A stretch of 64,000 nt of DNA from Peterkaempfera sp044755465 (GTDB lineage Bacteria; Actinomycetota; Actinomycetes; Streptomycetales; Streptomycetaceae). The position numbers were made by a program, and so were the translations under genes. The stretch spans positions 223,112 through 287,111 of the forward strand of contig NZ_JBIVRB010000006.1 of assembly GCF_044755465.1 (NCBI RefSeq). Reading direction: 5' to 3'. The notes beneath the pieces are model-generated. The model saw nothing but the letters and a program-made list of their open reading frames with translations. It had not been told where the DNA came from and searched no databases. Each line of letters starts with the position of its first letter. Positions within the stretch are counted from its first letter, which is position 1. This document shows, in pieces, positions 26,086 through 34,133 of this stretch.

Positions 26086-27389
26086 CGCCGGGGGCCGCTG
26101 ACGGCCCGCCGGTCGCCGAGTCGGCGCGGCGGGCCGTCGAGGCGGTCTGGCGGATCGAGTCGGCGCGGATCGTCGGTGCGCTGGCCCGCTACACCGGGGA
26201 CTTCGCCCTCGCCGAGGACGTCGCGCAGGAGGCGCTGGCGGAGGCACTGGTCACCTGGTCGCGCGACGGTGCGCCGGCCAGTCCGGTGGGCTGGCTGCTG
26301 ACGGCCGCGCGGCGGCGGGCCATCGACGGTTTCCGCCGCAGGTCGGCGCTGGGCGAGCGGTACGCCGTACTCGCGGGCGGGCTGGCGGAGGGCGAGTTCA
26401 GCCCAGGCGCGGGGGCCGCGTCCGGGCGGGCGGACGACCTGCCGTGGGACCCCGACCGGGTCGACGACGACATCCTCGCCCTGATGTTCACGGCCTGCCA
26501 TCCGGTGCTCTCGCCCGAGGCCAGGGTGGCACTCACCCTGCGTGTGGTGGGCGGCCTGTCCAGCGAGGAGGTCGCGCGGGCGTTCCTGATCCCCACGCCG
26601 ACCGTGCAGGCCCGGATCACCCGGGCGAAGAAGACGCTCGCCGCGGCGCGCGTCCCGTTCGAGCTGCCGCCCTCCGAAGAGCGGCGCGAGCGGCTCGCCG
26701 CTGTCCTGAGCGTGCTGTACGTGATCTTCACGGAGGGTTCGACGGCGACGAGCGGCGACCGCCTGCTGCGCCCCGATCTCGCCCACGAGGCTCTCCGGCT
26801 GGTACGGATGCTGGCCGCCCTGCTGCCCGGTGAGCCGGAGGTGTACGGGCTGCTCGCGCTGTGCGAGCTCACCGCCGCGCGATTTGCGGCCCGTACCGGT
26901 CCCGACGGGGAGGCGGTGCTCCTGGAGGACCAGGACCGGCGCCTGTGGGACCGGTCGGCGATCCGCCGGGGCCTGGCCGCGCTGGGCCGGGCCGCGGCCG
27001 TCGGGCGCGGCCTGGGACCGTACGGCCTGCAAGCGGCGATCGCGGCCTGCCACGCGGCGGCGCCCTCGGTACGGGAGACCGACTGGGAGCGTGTCGTCCT
27101 CCTCTACGAGGCGCTCGGCCGGGTGGCTCCCTCGCCCGTCGTCGAGCTCAACCGGGCCGTGGCCGTCGCCATGGCGAGCGGTCCGCAGCGGGCGCTGTCC
27201 ATGGTCGACGACTTGGCCGCCTCCGGCCGCCTGTCGGGGTCGTACCTGCTCCCGAGCGTGCGCGGCGAGCTGCTGGCCCGGCTCGGCCGGACCACCGAGG
27301 CTCGGGCCGAGTGGGAGCTCGCCGCCCGGCTGTGCCGCAACGCCCGTGAGCGGTCCGTACTGCTGCGCAAGGCGGCCGGGGCGGAGTGA
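26058..27389 (+). CDS. ECF42-group RNA polymerase sigma factor with C-terminal TPR-like extension
   Basis: A 443-residue sigma factor, more than twice the usual ECF length. Region 2 spans about 25-95 (RIVGALARYTGDFALAEDVA, then PASPVGWLLTAARRRAIDGF). Region 4 spans about 135-195 (LTLRVVGGLSSEEVARAFLI, then PTPTVQARITRAKKTLAAAR). Residues 200-443 are a helical, TPR-like extension with ending blocks such as ARLGRTTEARAEWELAARLC. This architecture together with the upstream DGPF gene defines ECF42. There is no anti-sigma gene; the extension is thought to control activity. The GTG at 26058 follows CAAGGAG within the DGPF gene and is the best start; the frame is open upstream but reads as shadow. 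Confidence 0.9.
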   Translation: MARADRPALTPGAADGPPVAESARRAVEAVWRIESARIVGALARYTGDFALAEDVAQEALAEALVTWSRDGAPASPVGWLLTAARRRAIDGFRRRSALGERYAVLAGGLAEGEFSPGAGAASGRADDLPWDPDRVDDDILALMFTACHPVLSPEARVALTLRVVGGLSSEEVARAFLIPTPTVQARITRAKKTLAAARVPFELPPSEERRERLAAVLSVLYVIFTEGSTATSGDRLLRPDLAHEALRLVRMLAALLPGEPEVYGLLALCELTAARFAARTGPDGEAVLLEDQDRRLWDRSAIRRGLAALGRAAAVGRGLGPYGLQAAIAACHAAAPSVRETDWERVVLLYEALGRVAPSPVVELNRAVAVAMASGPQRALSMVDDLAASGRLSGSYLLPSVRGELLARLGRTTEARAEWELAARLCRNARERSVLLRKAAGAE

Positions 27390-27402
27390 CGCCCCGGCCG
27401 CC
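27371..27402 (+). terminator. Hairpin terminator spanning the sigma factor stop codon
   Basis: A perfect 13-bp stem, GGCGGCCGGGGCG with CGCCCCGGCCGCC, carries the stop codon in its loop (GAGTGA). Confidence 0.78.
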
Positions 27403-27728
27403 GCCCGCAGCACCGTCCTCGCCGCCCGCGTGCTGCGCCTGACCGGCCCCCGCACCCCCGGCGCCCCCGCCGACGCCGTCGGCCCCGCGCCCGTCCTGCT
27501 CCCCACGGCTGACCGCCCCCAGGAGCTGATCACCCTGACACCACCGCGCAGCGGCAGGCCGGCGCCTCCAGCTGATGCTGCGCAGTGACGCCGGGTCAGT
27601 GCGGTCCGCTTCTGGGCGTCCGGCGGAAGCTCGATCGCAGATCCCCCGCACTGCCGGGTCGGCCCTCCCCTTGGGTGGCGGTGTCGCCCACCCCGGCAAC
27701 GGCGCCGGGCCGACCGTGGGGGTGGGTC
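27403..27728. other. Intergenic, nothing supported
   Basis: About 325 bp after the sigma-factor terminator with no supported gene or site. Confidence 0.4.
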
Positions 27729-27944
27729 GTGGGCGCTTCCTTCGGTGTCGGTGAGATACGGCTCATCGAGGGGACGGTGGTCCAGGCGCCGTCGGACGGG
27801 ATGACGGTGTTCATCGGACCCGACAACAGCGGCAAGTCGATGCTGTTGCGCGAACTGGGCACCCTCGTCGGTGATGACCCGGGCACACCCGAGCCGCTGC
27901 GGTGGGTTGCCGACGTCCGATGTGCAGAACACCGGCAGCGCTGA
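27729..27944 (+). pseudogene. AAA ATPase N-terminal fragment
   Basis: 71 codons from a GTG: ASFGVGEIRLIEGTVVQAPS, then GMTVFIGPDNSGKSMLLREL with an intact Walker A motif (GPDNSGKS), then a stop after an unrelated tail. AAA/ABC-type ATPases of this kind run to several hundred residues, so this is a truncated relic. Nothing downstream restores the frame. Confidence 0.6.
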
Positions 27945-28080
27945 AGAGTTGCCCGGGAGCTGCGCCGGACGGGGCTGTTGGGTGCATGGTGCTGTGGTTC
28001 GAGGGGCGGCGGCGGGAACCGTAGCCAGCGGTATCACGTTCGGGCGGGAGGGTGACTCCTGCGGGCGCCGTGAAGGGCGC

Positions 28081-28536
28081 TCAGCGTCGGCTGGTGGGGC
28101 GTGGTGTGAACGGCAGGGGCGGGGTCAGGACGGGTTCGAGTAGCTGGGTGAGCTGTCGGCGCTGTGCCGCGTCGAGTCGGCCTGTTGCTGGAGCCAGGGC
28201 GTCCCGGGACTGCTGGTAGAGCTGTTCGGTGAGTGCGCGGCCCGCGTCGGTGATGAGGACGTCGACGACCCGCTTGTCGTCCGGGTTGGCGGCGCGCGCC
28301 AGGAGCCCTCGTCGTTCGGCGCGGTCGATGAGGCCGGAGAGGGTCGACTTGTCCAGGCCGAGGAAGGCCGCCAGGTCACTCATGCGGGGGCGCCGGTCCC
28401 GGAGGATGCCGAGGACCCGTAGCTGGGTGAGGGACAGGTCGTGCTCGGCGCCGATGCGGGTGAGTACGCCCATGATCTGGAACGCGCTGCGGACGAGTCC
28501 GTCGATCAGGGCGTCCGTGGAGTCGTCGGTGGTCAT
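28081..28536 (-). CDS. MarR-family transcriptional regulator
   Basis: A 151-residue winged-helix repressor. LTQLRVLGILRDRRPRMSDL is helix 2 and its run-in, AAFLGLDKSTLSGLIDRAER is the recognition helix, and RRGLLARAANPDDKRVVDVL with DxR is the wing, typical of MarR. The ATG at 28534-28536 matches the usual family N-terminus. It is divergent from a quinone-oxidoreductase-like gene. The 86-bp spacer contains TTGACA (28551-28556) and a weak CATTG/CAATG inverted repeat (28555-28574), so it likely represses that gene and itself in response to a small phenolic or oxidant. Confidence 0.92.
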   Translation of the reverse strand: MTTDDSTDALIDGLVRSAFQIMGVLTRIGAEHDLSLTQLRVLGILRDRRPRMSDLAAFLGLDKSTLSGLIDRAERRGLLARAANPDDKRVVDVLITDAGRALTEQLYQQSRDALAPATGRLDAAQRRQLTQLLEPVLTPPLPFTPRPTSRR

Positions 28537-28622
28537 GCGCACCACTCTACTTGACATTGTTTGCTTTACCAATGACTCTGGATTCGCTTGGCAATACAAA
28601 CGAACCCGAGTGGGAGTCCCTC

Positions 28623-29549
28623 ATGCATGCTGCGGTCATCACCTCGTTCGACGCTCCGCCGGCCTACGGCGAGCACCCCGATCCGGTCGCCACCGGCGAG
28701 CACGACATGGTCGTGGAGGTCCTCGCGGCGGGCCTGCACCACCTGACCCGGGCGAAGGCGAACGGTACGCACTACTCCAGCACCGGCGGCTTCCCGCTCG
28801 TGCCCGGCGTCGACGGTGTCGTGCGCGATGGCTCGGGACGCCTTCGCTACGCGGCCCTGGACGACACGAATCTCGGCACGTTCGCGGAGCGGACCGTGAT
28901 CGACGTCCGCCGCAGCGTGCTCCTGCCGGACGGCATCGACCCGGTCCGCATCGCCGCCGCGATGAATCCGGGCATGTCCTCCTGGGTGGCGCTGCGCCGG
29001 CGCATCGCCTTCCGCGAAGGCCAGCGCGTGCTCATCCTCGGTGCCACCGGCAGCGCCGGAGGCATGGCGATCCAGATCGCCAAGCGGTTCGGCGCCGCGC
29101 AGGTCATCGCCGTGGGCCGTGACACCACCCGTTTCAAGGCGCTGGAGGCCCTCGGCGCGGACCGGACGATCACCTTCGACGAGGTCGGGGTCGCGGCCGA
29201 CGTCGACGTCGTCCTCGACTTCGTGTGGGGCGAGCCTGCCGCCGGTGCCATGCTCCCGATGCTCACCGCCCGCGCTGACCGCTCCGCCCCGCTGACCTGG
29301 ATCCAGATCGGGTCCCTCGCCGGTGCGACCGCTCCTGTCCCCTCCGCGGCGCTGCGGGCGGCGCAACTGCAGATCCTGGGCAGCGGCATCGGCTCGGTCT
29401 CGCCTCGCGACTTCATCGCGGAGCTGCCGGAGCTGGCCGAGGCGGTCACCGAGGGCGCCCTCGACGTCCACGCCCGCGCGGTACCGCTGGCCGAGATCGC
29501 GCAGGCGTGGACCGAGCGGACCAGCGAGCGCCTCGTCTTCGTCCCGTAG
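28623..29549 (+). CDS. Zinc-independent alcohol dehydrogenase/quinone oxidoreductase family protein
   Basis: A 308-residue medium-chain dehydrogenase/reductase. It has a GroES-like N-terminal part (HAAVITSFDAPPAYGEHPDP) and a cofactor-binding segment LILGATGSAGGMAIQIAKRF near residue 139. The catalytic and structural zinc ligands (GHE, Cys quartet) are absent, as in quinone oxidoreductases that use NADPH. The ATG follows GGGAGTCCCTC. Upstream in-frame ATGs at 28551 and 28572 lack a ribosome site and sit in the promoter area. It is probably repressed by the divergent MarR protein. Confidence 0.88.
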   Translation: MHAAVITSFDAPPAYGEHPDPVATGEHDMVVEVLAAGLHHLTRAKANGTHYSSTGGFPLVPGVDGVVRDGSGRLRYAALDDTNLGTFAERTVIDVRRSVLLPDGIDPVRIAAAMNPGMSSWVALRRRIAFREGQRVLILGATGSAGGMAIQIAKRFGAAQVIAVGRDTTRFKALEALGADRTITFDEVGVAADVDVVLDFVWGEPAAGAMLPMLTARADRSAPLTWIQIGSLAGATAPVPSAALRAAQLQILGSGIGSVSPRDFIAELPELAEAVTEGALDVHARAVPLAEIAQAWTERTSERLVFVP

Positions 29550-29614
29550 CACCGCTGCCCCCCGGCGCCCGCTCCGCCTCCGGTGCGGGCGCCGGAGGTC
29601 CCCGCCCCGGAAAT

Positions 29615-29651
29615 GGCCGCCTGCCGCCTGAGAGCCGTGCGGCAGGCGGCC
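29615..29651 (+). terminator. Hairpin terminator after the oxidoreductase gene
   Basis: A 13-bp perfect stem, GGCCGCCTGCCGC with GCGGCAGGCGGCC, has an 11-base loop and starts 66 bp after the stop. A weaker hairpin precedes it at 29564-29593. Confidence 0.7.
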
Positions 29652-29670
29652 GGCCGGAGCCCAGGAGTGA

Positions 29671-30215
29671 CCATGCGGGAGCGTGCGTTGGTCGCGGGCC
29701 TCGGCATCGCGGGCAGGTCCGACGGCCATCGGACTGCGCGAAGCCGGATGGCCCCCGTGATCACCGAGCGGGCACCCCGTCGCCGCACCGGTGGCTGCTT
29801 CATCGACCTGATGCCCGAGGGCAGGAGCGCGGCTGCCGGCTTGGGCCTCGATGACCTGCACACCCGCAACCGCGAGCGGGGAACCACGTGGGCGCTGAAC
29901 CGTCGGGGCCACCGCCGGCTCGGTCAGCCCGGCCGGCCGACGGCGATGGTCCGCGACGACATGGAAGCCGCGCCCTGGAACAGGACGGCCGGTCGACGCC
30001 ACGGCGAGGACGGCATGGAGGTGCGCTTGGCCACCGCGCCCCTGGAGATCGTCGAAGGCGACAGCGCGGTGGTGGCGCCGCCGGAGAATGCCTTCTGCGG
30101 CACGCGCTGCCACGAGTCCTTCGCCCGGGTCGTCGGCGCGGACGGGCTGCGCTCCACCGTACGACGGCTCGCGTTCGGCCCTCATGAGCGCTTCATGACC
30201 CCCTGGACGGGATGA
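29671..30215 (+). pseudogene. FAD-dependent monooxygenase remnant
   Basis: The frame reads MRERALVAGLGIAGRSDG, a damaged GxGxxG flavin motif. Later come PRRRTGGCFIDLMPEGRSAA and VVGADGLRSTVRRLAFGPHE, the latter being the conserved second FAD motif (GADG) of PHBH-type aromatic hydroxylases. The distances between motifs fit, but the intervening sequence is poor and the frame stops after about 180 codons, roughly half of a normal enzyme. It is a pseudogene or decayed copy. Confidence 0.65.
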
Positions 30216-30259
30216 TCGGCACTTTTGACGGACACCTGAGGTCAGGGGCCTCGGTCCCG

Positions 30260-30451
30260 GAAGGAAGATGTCTGTCATGGAGCGCATGGGGAAGAGAAAG
30301 CCGCGTCCTCGCCGCTCGTTCAACGCCTGAGTTCGAGGGCGAGACCGTTGAGCCGCGCCGACGCGGTGGCCGCTCGGTCGGTCAGGTCGCCAGAGACTTC
30401 GACCTGACCGGGGCCGCAGTGCACAGCGTGGGCCGAGGTCGACGTTGGTGA
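30260..30451 (+). mobile_element. IS3-type transposase OrfA remnant
   Basis: One frame begins MERMGKRKPRPRRSFNA and stops. Another continues TPEFEGETVEPRRRGGRSVG and QVARDFDLTGAAVHSV. Together they match the helix-turn-helix OrfA of IS3-family elements (the SVGQVARDFDLT core is distinctive). It is frameshifted and truncated, with no OrfB nearby. Confidence 0.65.
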
Positions 30452-30521
30452 GCGGGGCGGTCTGACCCAGCGAGGGGCGTGAGGAGCCGACCCGGCGCGC
30501 GCCCGGCAGACGCGCTCCCAG

Positions 30522-30830
30522 GTGCTGGGGGACGTCTGCCGGCACGCCGAAGGGCTGGCAGGCATCCTCCCGATGGACCTGTATCGCGTATCCGAGGAGG
30601 GCGGCTGCGTCGCCGTCAACCTGCGGGACCGCTTCGCCGCCGGCCGGGAGCTGGACGCGGAGCGCAGTTCCTTCCTCCTGCGCACCGCCCGGCTGCGCAC
30701 ACGCCGCATGCGCCGCCCGGCGGCCGACGCCGGCCTCTCCGATCGCCCGGACCTGCTCCTGGGCCGCGTGGTGGCGCAGTTGGAGGAGATCGACCGGTGG
30801 TTCCAGGCCTCTTCGCCGCGTACGACGCGG
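30522..30830 (+). pseudogene. Coding-like fragment of unknown family
   Basis: About 100 codons with strong GC third-position bias and natural composition: MLGDVCRHAEGLAGILPMDL, then YRVSEEGGCVAVNLRDRFAA, LRTRRMRRPAADAG and LLGRVVAQLEEIDRWFQ. It is open at both ends without a good start or natural stop. It looks like a remnant. I do not recognise it. Confidence 0.4.
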
Positions 30831-31132
30831 AGCACCCCACCCGTACGCGATGCACCGTCCGGCGCCCAGCCGCAACCGCACGCGATCGGCAAGGAGTCGC
30901 GGCGCGTCCGCGCCGGCGCGACGTTGCGGGGCTCACCGGGGCCCGTGTGCCGGGCCCGGTTCGTGGAGGTGGGCAGGCCGCACGTTCCCAGCACCGCGGC
31001 GGCCGGGGAGGGTTCGCAGCGTGCCCACTCGCCAGTGTCACTCACTCCTGGTCCGCTCCGTGGGGGTGTGGCTGGGCGGCCTCCTCCTGTCCGGTTGCCG
31101 AGCAGGCATCCGGGGAGCGGATGGCGCAGATT

Positions 31133-31154
31133 ATTGAATATGGAAGTCATTATC
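31133..31154. promoter_or_regulatory. AT-rich Fur/Zur-like site upstream of the importer operon
   Basis: ATTGAA (31133-31138), ATG and TCATTATC (31147-31154) match in order and spacing, apart from two single-base gaps, the site between the AMP ligase and the NRPS genes read on its minus strand. It is an AT island in very GC-rich sequence, about 110 bp before the ferredoxin remnant. It could instead be coincidence with codons (see rejected items). Confidence 0.45.
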
Positions 31155-31215
31155 GATAGTGTCGGACTGCCGCACGGGCGGCTGTGTGTGCGGCGCCGGA
31201 GGAGGAGCCTCGTGA

Positions 31216-31437
31216 ACTGGGCAGGCCGGGCGTCCGTGTCGGGAAGATCGGCGCGCGGCGGGATGGTGCGCGGGGGCGGGACCGTGTGTGTTCGGCCCGC
31301 CGACCGTCTTCGACCAGGACGAAGAGGACGGGCTCGTGCCCGTCGACGAGAGGCCGCCGGCGTCCCGGTCGGATGCCGCACATGACGCCGTGTGGGCCTG
31401 CCCGTCCGGCGCTCTGACCCTGCGGCGGGCCGGTGGC
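31216..31437 (+). pseudogene. 3Fe-4S ferredoxin gene, N-terminus lost
   Basis: In one frame the sequence WCAGAGPCVFGPPTVFDQDE, then EDGLVPVDERPPASRSDAA and AVWACPSGALTL carries the complete Cys pattern of P450-partner ferredoxins (C-x5-C, then CP near the end). The frame has no start: a stop lies at 31213 and the first possible start (GTG 31288) is after the second Cys. A plausible beginning (VRVGKIGARRDG) lies in another frame, implying a single frameshift before 31267. It also lacks a stop and runs in frame into the binding-protein gene. It would have served the cluster's P450. Confidence 0.65.
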
Positions 31438-31550
31438 CGGCCAGTTGCGTCGGGGCCGGTACACCCGTCCGTACCCGCGCCCGTCGCCGCCGGCCACCTG
31501 CCGTGGTTCGGCCGCACTCCACGTGCCGCGGATCTCTCCCGGCACTCGTT

Positions 31551-31570
31551 CAGCTCAGCTCAGCTCAGCA
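31551..31570 (+). repeat. Four CAGCT pentamers in the binding-protein leader
   Basis: CAGCT repeats four times (the last copy ends in A), 18 to 37 bp before the ATG of the importer binding protein, directly before the AAGGAG site. Confidence 0.85.
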
Positions 31571-31587
31571 CAACGTCAAGGAGAAGT

Positions 31588-33174
31588 ATGTCCAGACAGT
31601 TCGATCGCCGTGCCTTCCTCCGCCGCGGCGCGGCGGGAGCAGCGGCTCTGGCGGTGGGCCCCGGCCTGCTGGCGGCATGCTCCACCGACGAGCCCGGCGC
31701 CGACCGGAAGTCGGGAGCGGGCTCCTCGCCCCGCTCGGGCGGCGTGCTGCGGGCAGCCTTCGTCGGCGGCGGCGCCTCCGAGACGCTCGACTTCTTCAAC
31801 GGCCCTTCGGCACTGGATCTCGTGCGCGCTCGGGCCTGGCACGGCACCCTGGGCAACCTGGACCCCAGCGGGCCCGACGGGGTGCGCTACGGCGTGCTCA
31901 AGGACATCGGCATCTCCGACGACCTGTCGACCTACACGCTGCACCTGCGACCCGGCGTCCGCTTCACCGACGGTTCCGAACTGACCTCCGCCGACGTCCT
32001 GCACTCGCTCAGCGTCCTCGCGGCGCAGAGCACACTGCCCGTGTACCGTCTCGCCGCCGCCAACTTCGACCTCGCGCACGCCAAGGCCGACGGTGACCTG
32101 AGGGTCGTACTGCCCACCCTGCGGCCCATCGCCGACGGCCGGATGATCCTCTGCCAGGGCAACTTCCTCGTCGTCAAGGACGGAACCAGGAACTTCCGGA
32201 AGGGCATGCCCAGTTGTGGCCCCTTCCGGCTGACCGAGTTCACGGCCGGCCAGGGATCGGCGTTCGAGCGCTACGACGACCACTACGGCCACGTGCCCCG
32301 GCTGGACGGCCTGGAGCTGCGGTCGATCGCGGACTCGACCGCCAGGGCGGGCGCGCTCACCAGCGGTGAGATCGACTTTGCCCATGACCTCTCACCCGTG
32401 ACCGCGCGCACGCTGGACCGCAACGGGAAGGTCGAACTCGTCCCCACGAAGAGCCCCTACCTCGTCGGCCTCTCCTTCCAGATGAACATGAGCGCCAAGC
32501 CCTTCGACGACCCGCGGGTGAGGGAGGCGTTCAAGGTCGCGGTCGACCGGGAGGCCATGGTGAAGACGGTGTTCTACGGCAATGCCGATGTCGGCAACGA
32601 CCTGCCCTCCCTTGGCTTTCCCGACTACGCGGAGAGCCTGCCCCAGCGCGCCCACGACCCGGAGCGGGCCCGTGCGCTCCTCAAGGCGGCCGGGGCCGAC
32701 GGGATGAAGGTGACGCTGACGACCGGCCCCGAGACGCCGGGCATGGTGGAGATGGCCGCCCTCTTCGTCGAGGACCTCAAGAAGGTCGGCGTCCGGGCTT
32801 CGGTCCGCGAACTGCCCGCAGGACAGCTGTACGCCGACTTCCCCGCGTACGCGGCGCTGCCGCTGGCCGGTTCGTACCAGATGCCCATTCCGGCGCTGTC
32901 GACCTACCAGATGAGCACGGCGGGCGGATCGCCGTCGGCGTTCGGCTGGAAGGAGGCCGGGACCGACGCCCTTGTCGCCAAGGCCCGCGCCGAGAGGGAC
33001 AAGGCCGAGGCCAAGAAGCTGGGCACGCAGGCGCAGCGCACGCGCTGGGAGGACGGCAACCAGGTGCTGCCGGTCTTCAAGCCGAACCTGAACGCCCAGG
33101 CCAAGGGGGTCAGCGGGATACCCGACGACCTCTTCGAGCAGTTCCCCGGCTTCTCCCAGGCGTCGCTGGCGTGA
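31588..33174 (+). CDS. ABC transporter substrate-binding lipoprotein, family 5 (metallophore importer)
   Basis: A 528-residue family 5 solute-binding protein of the dipeptide/nickel/oligopeptide class. The N-terminus has a twin-arginine-type signal (DRRAFLRRGAAGAAALAVGP) and lipobox LLAAC with lipid Cys31. GISDDLSTYTLHLRPGVRFT near residue 110 and EAFKVAVDREAMV near 315 are conserved family segments. The ATG follows CAAGGAGAAGT. Two permeases and a double ATPase follow with overlaps, forming a complete importer beside the NRPS cluster. By position it corresponds to the coelibactin-cluster uptake system, so the ligand is inferred to be the metal-loaded product rather than a peptide. Confidence 0.92.
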   Translation: MSRQFDRRAFLRRGAAGAAALAVGPGLLAACSTDEPGADRKSGAGSSPRSGGVLRAAFVGGGASETLDFFNGPSALDLVRARAWHGTLGNLDPSGPDGVRYGVLKDIGISDDLSTYTLHLRPGVRFTDGSELTSADVLHSLSVLAAQSTLPVYRLAAANFDLAHAKADGDLRVVLPTLRPIADGRMILCQGNFLVVKDGTRNFRKGMPSCGPFRLTEFTAGQGSAFERYDDHYGHVPRLDGLELRSIADSTARAGALTSGEIDFAHDLSPVTARTLDRNGKVELVPTKSPYLVGLSFQMNMSAKPFDDPRVREAFKVAVDREAMVKTVFYGNADVGNDLPSLGFPDYAESLPQRAHDPERARALLKAAGADGMKVTLTTGPETPGMVEMAALFVEDLKKVGVRASVRELPAGQLYADFPAYAALPLAGSYQMPIPALSTYQMSTAGGSPSAFGWKEAGTDALVAKARAERDKAEAKKLGTQAQRTRWEDGNQVLPVFKPNLNAQAKGVSGIPDDLFEQFPGFSQASLA

Positions 33175-34133
33175 GCCTGGTCGTGTTCGTCGGCCGTCGC
33201 CTCGCGGCGGCGGCCGTCCTGCTGGTGCTGCTGTCGGCCGCGATCTTCGCGGCCACGGCGGTCCTCCCGGGAGACGCCGTCAGCGCGGTCGCCGGGGTGG
33301 ACGCGTCCGAGGCGCAGCGCGCCGAGGTCCGAGCCGGACTCGGGCTGGACCGCCCGGCCGCCGAGAGGTACGCGGACTGGGCGGTCCGGGCGGTCCGGGG
33401 GGACCTGGGCCACGGCTTCGTGGGGGAGCGGCCGGTCACCGAGGTCCTCGCCACCCGCCTGCCCAACAGCCTGCTGCTTGCCGGACTGACCCTCGCGGTC
33501 ACCGCGCCGCTCGCCGCGCTGCTCGGTCTGTGGACCGGGCTGCGCGGGGGCGGTGCCGACCGCCTGGTCTCGACTGCGGCCCAGATCCTCGCCGCCGTAC
33601 CCGAGTTCGTCACCGCCGCGCTGCTCGTCGCCGTACTGGCGGTGTGGCTGGAGGTCCTTCCACGCGTCTGCGTCATCCCCCTGGGAGGTACGCCGCTGGA
33701 CGCCCCGCGCGCGCTGATCCTGCCCGTGCTGACGCTCAGCACGGTCGGTCTCGCGGTGGCCACCAGGCTGCTGCGGGTCTCCGTCGCGGACACGGCGGCC
33801 ACCCCCTACTGCGAGGCCGCACGGCTCAACGGTGTACGCGGCGTGCGGCTCGCGGTCCGTCACATCCTGCCCAACGCCGCCGGACCCGCCGTTCAGGCGC
33901 TCACCCTCACCACCGGAGCGCTGGTCGGCTCGGCGGTCGTGGTGGAGAACGTCTTCGACTACCCGGGCATCGGCCGGGAGCTGCAACTGGCCGTCGCGGC
34001 ACGGGACGTACCGATGGTGCAGGGCATCGCCACCGCTCTCGTCGCGGTGATGCTCGCGGTGCTGCTGCTGGGTGACCTCTGCGCCCGCCTGCTGGGTGCA
34101 CGGGAGGAGGACGGCCGATGGCGACGGCCCTGA
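33171..34133 (+). CDS. ABC transporter permease (DppB type)
   Basis: A 320-residue membrane protein starting at a GTG that overlaps the binding-protein stop (GTGA). Helix 1 covers FVGRRLAAAAVLLVLLSAAI, a periplasmic loop contains LGLDRPAAERYADWAVRAVR, and the coupling motif AARLNGVRGVRLAVRHILPN lies near residue 225. Six helices are expected. It pairs with the next permease to form the channel of the importer. Confidence 0.92.
   Translation: MSLVVFVGRRLAAAAVLLVLLSAAIFAATAVLPGDAVSAVAGVDASEAQRAEVRAGLGLDRPAAERYADWAVRAVRGDLGHGFVGERPVTEVLATRLPNSLLLAGLTLAVTAPLAALLGLWTGLRGGGADRLVSTAAQILAAVPEFVTAALLVAVLAVWLEVLPRVCVIPLGGTPLDAPRALILPVLTLSTVGLAVATRLLRVSVADTAATPYCEAARLNGVRGVRLAVRHILPNAAGPAVQALTLTTGALVGSAVVVENVFDYPGIGRELQLAVAARDVPMVQGIATALVAVMLAVLLLGDLCARLLGAREEDGRWRRP

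Noticed and set aside
25911..28037. Minus-strand frame of about 700 codons across the sigma factor
   Set aside because: Low-complexity Arg/Gly/Pro sequence antisense to the well-supported ECF42 gene.
28555..28574. CATTG...CAATG inverted repeat as a MarR operator
   Set aside because: Arms are only 5 bp with a 10-base spacer; kept as a remark in the MarR entry, not as a site.
31140..31160. ATG followed by codons reading MEVIIDS as a ferredoxin start
   Set aside because: It resembles a ferredoxin beginning, but the frame goes straight into Arg-rich nonsense, and the Cys motif needs a start about 90 bases later. The AT-rich patch fits a regulatory site better.
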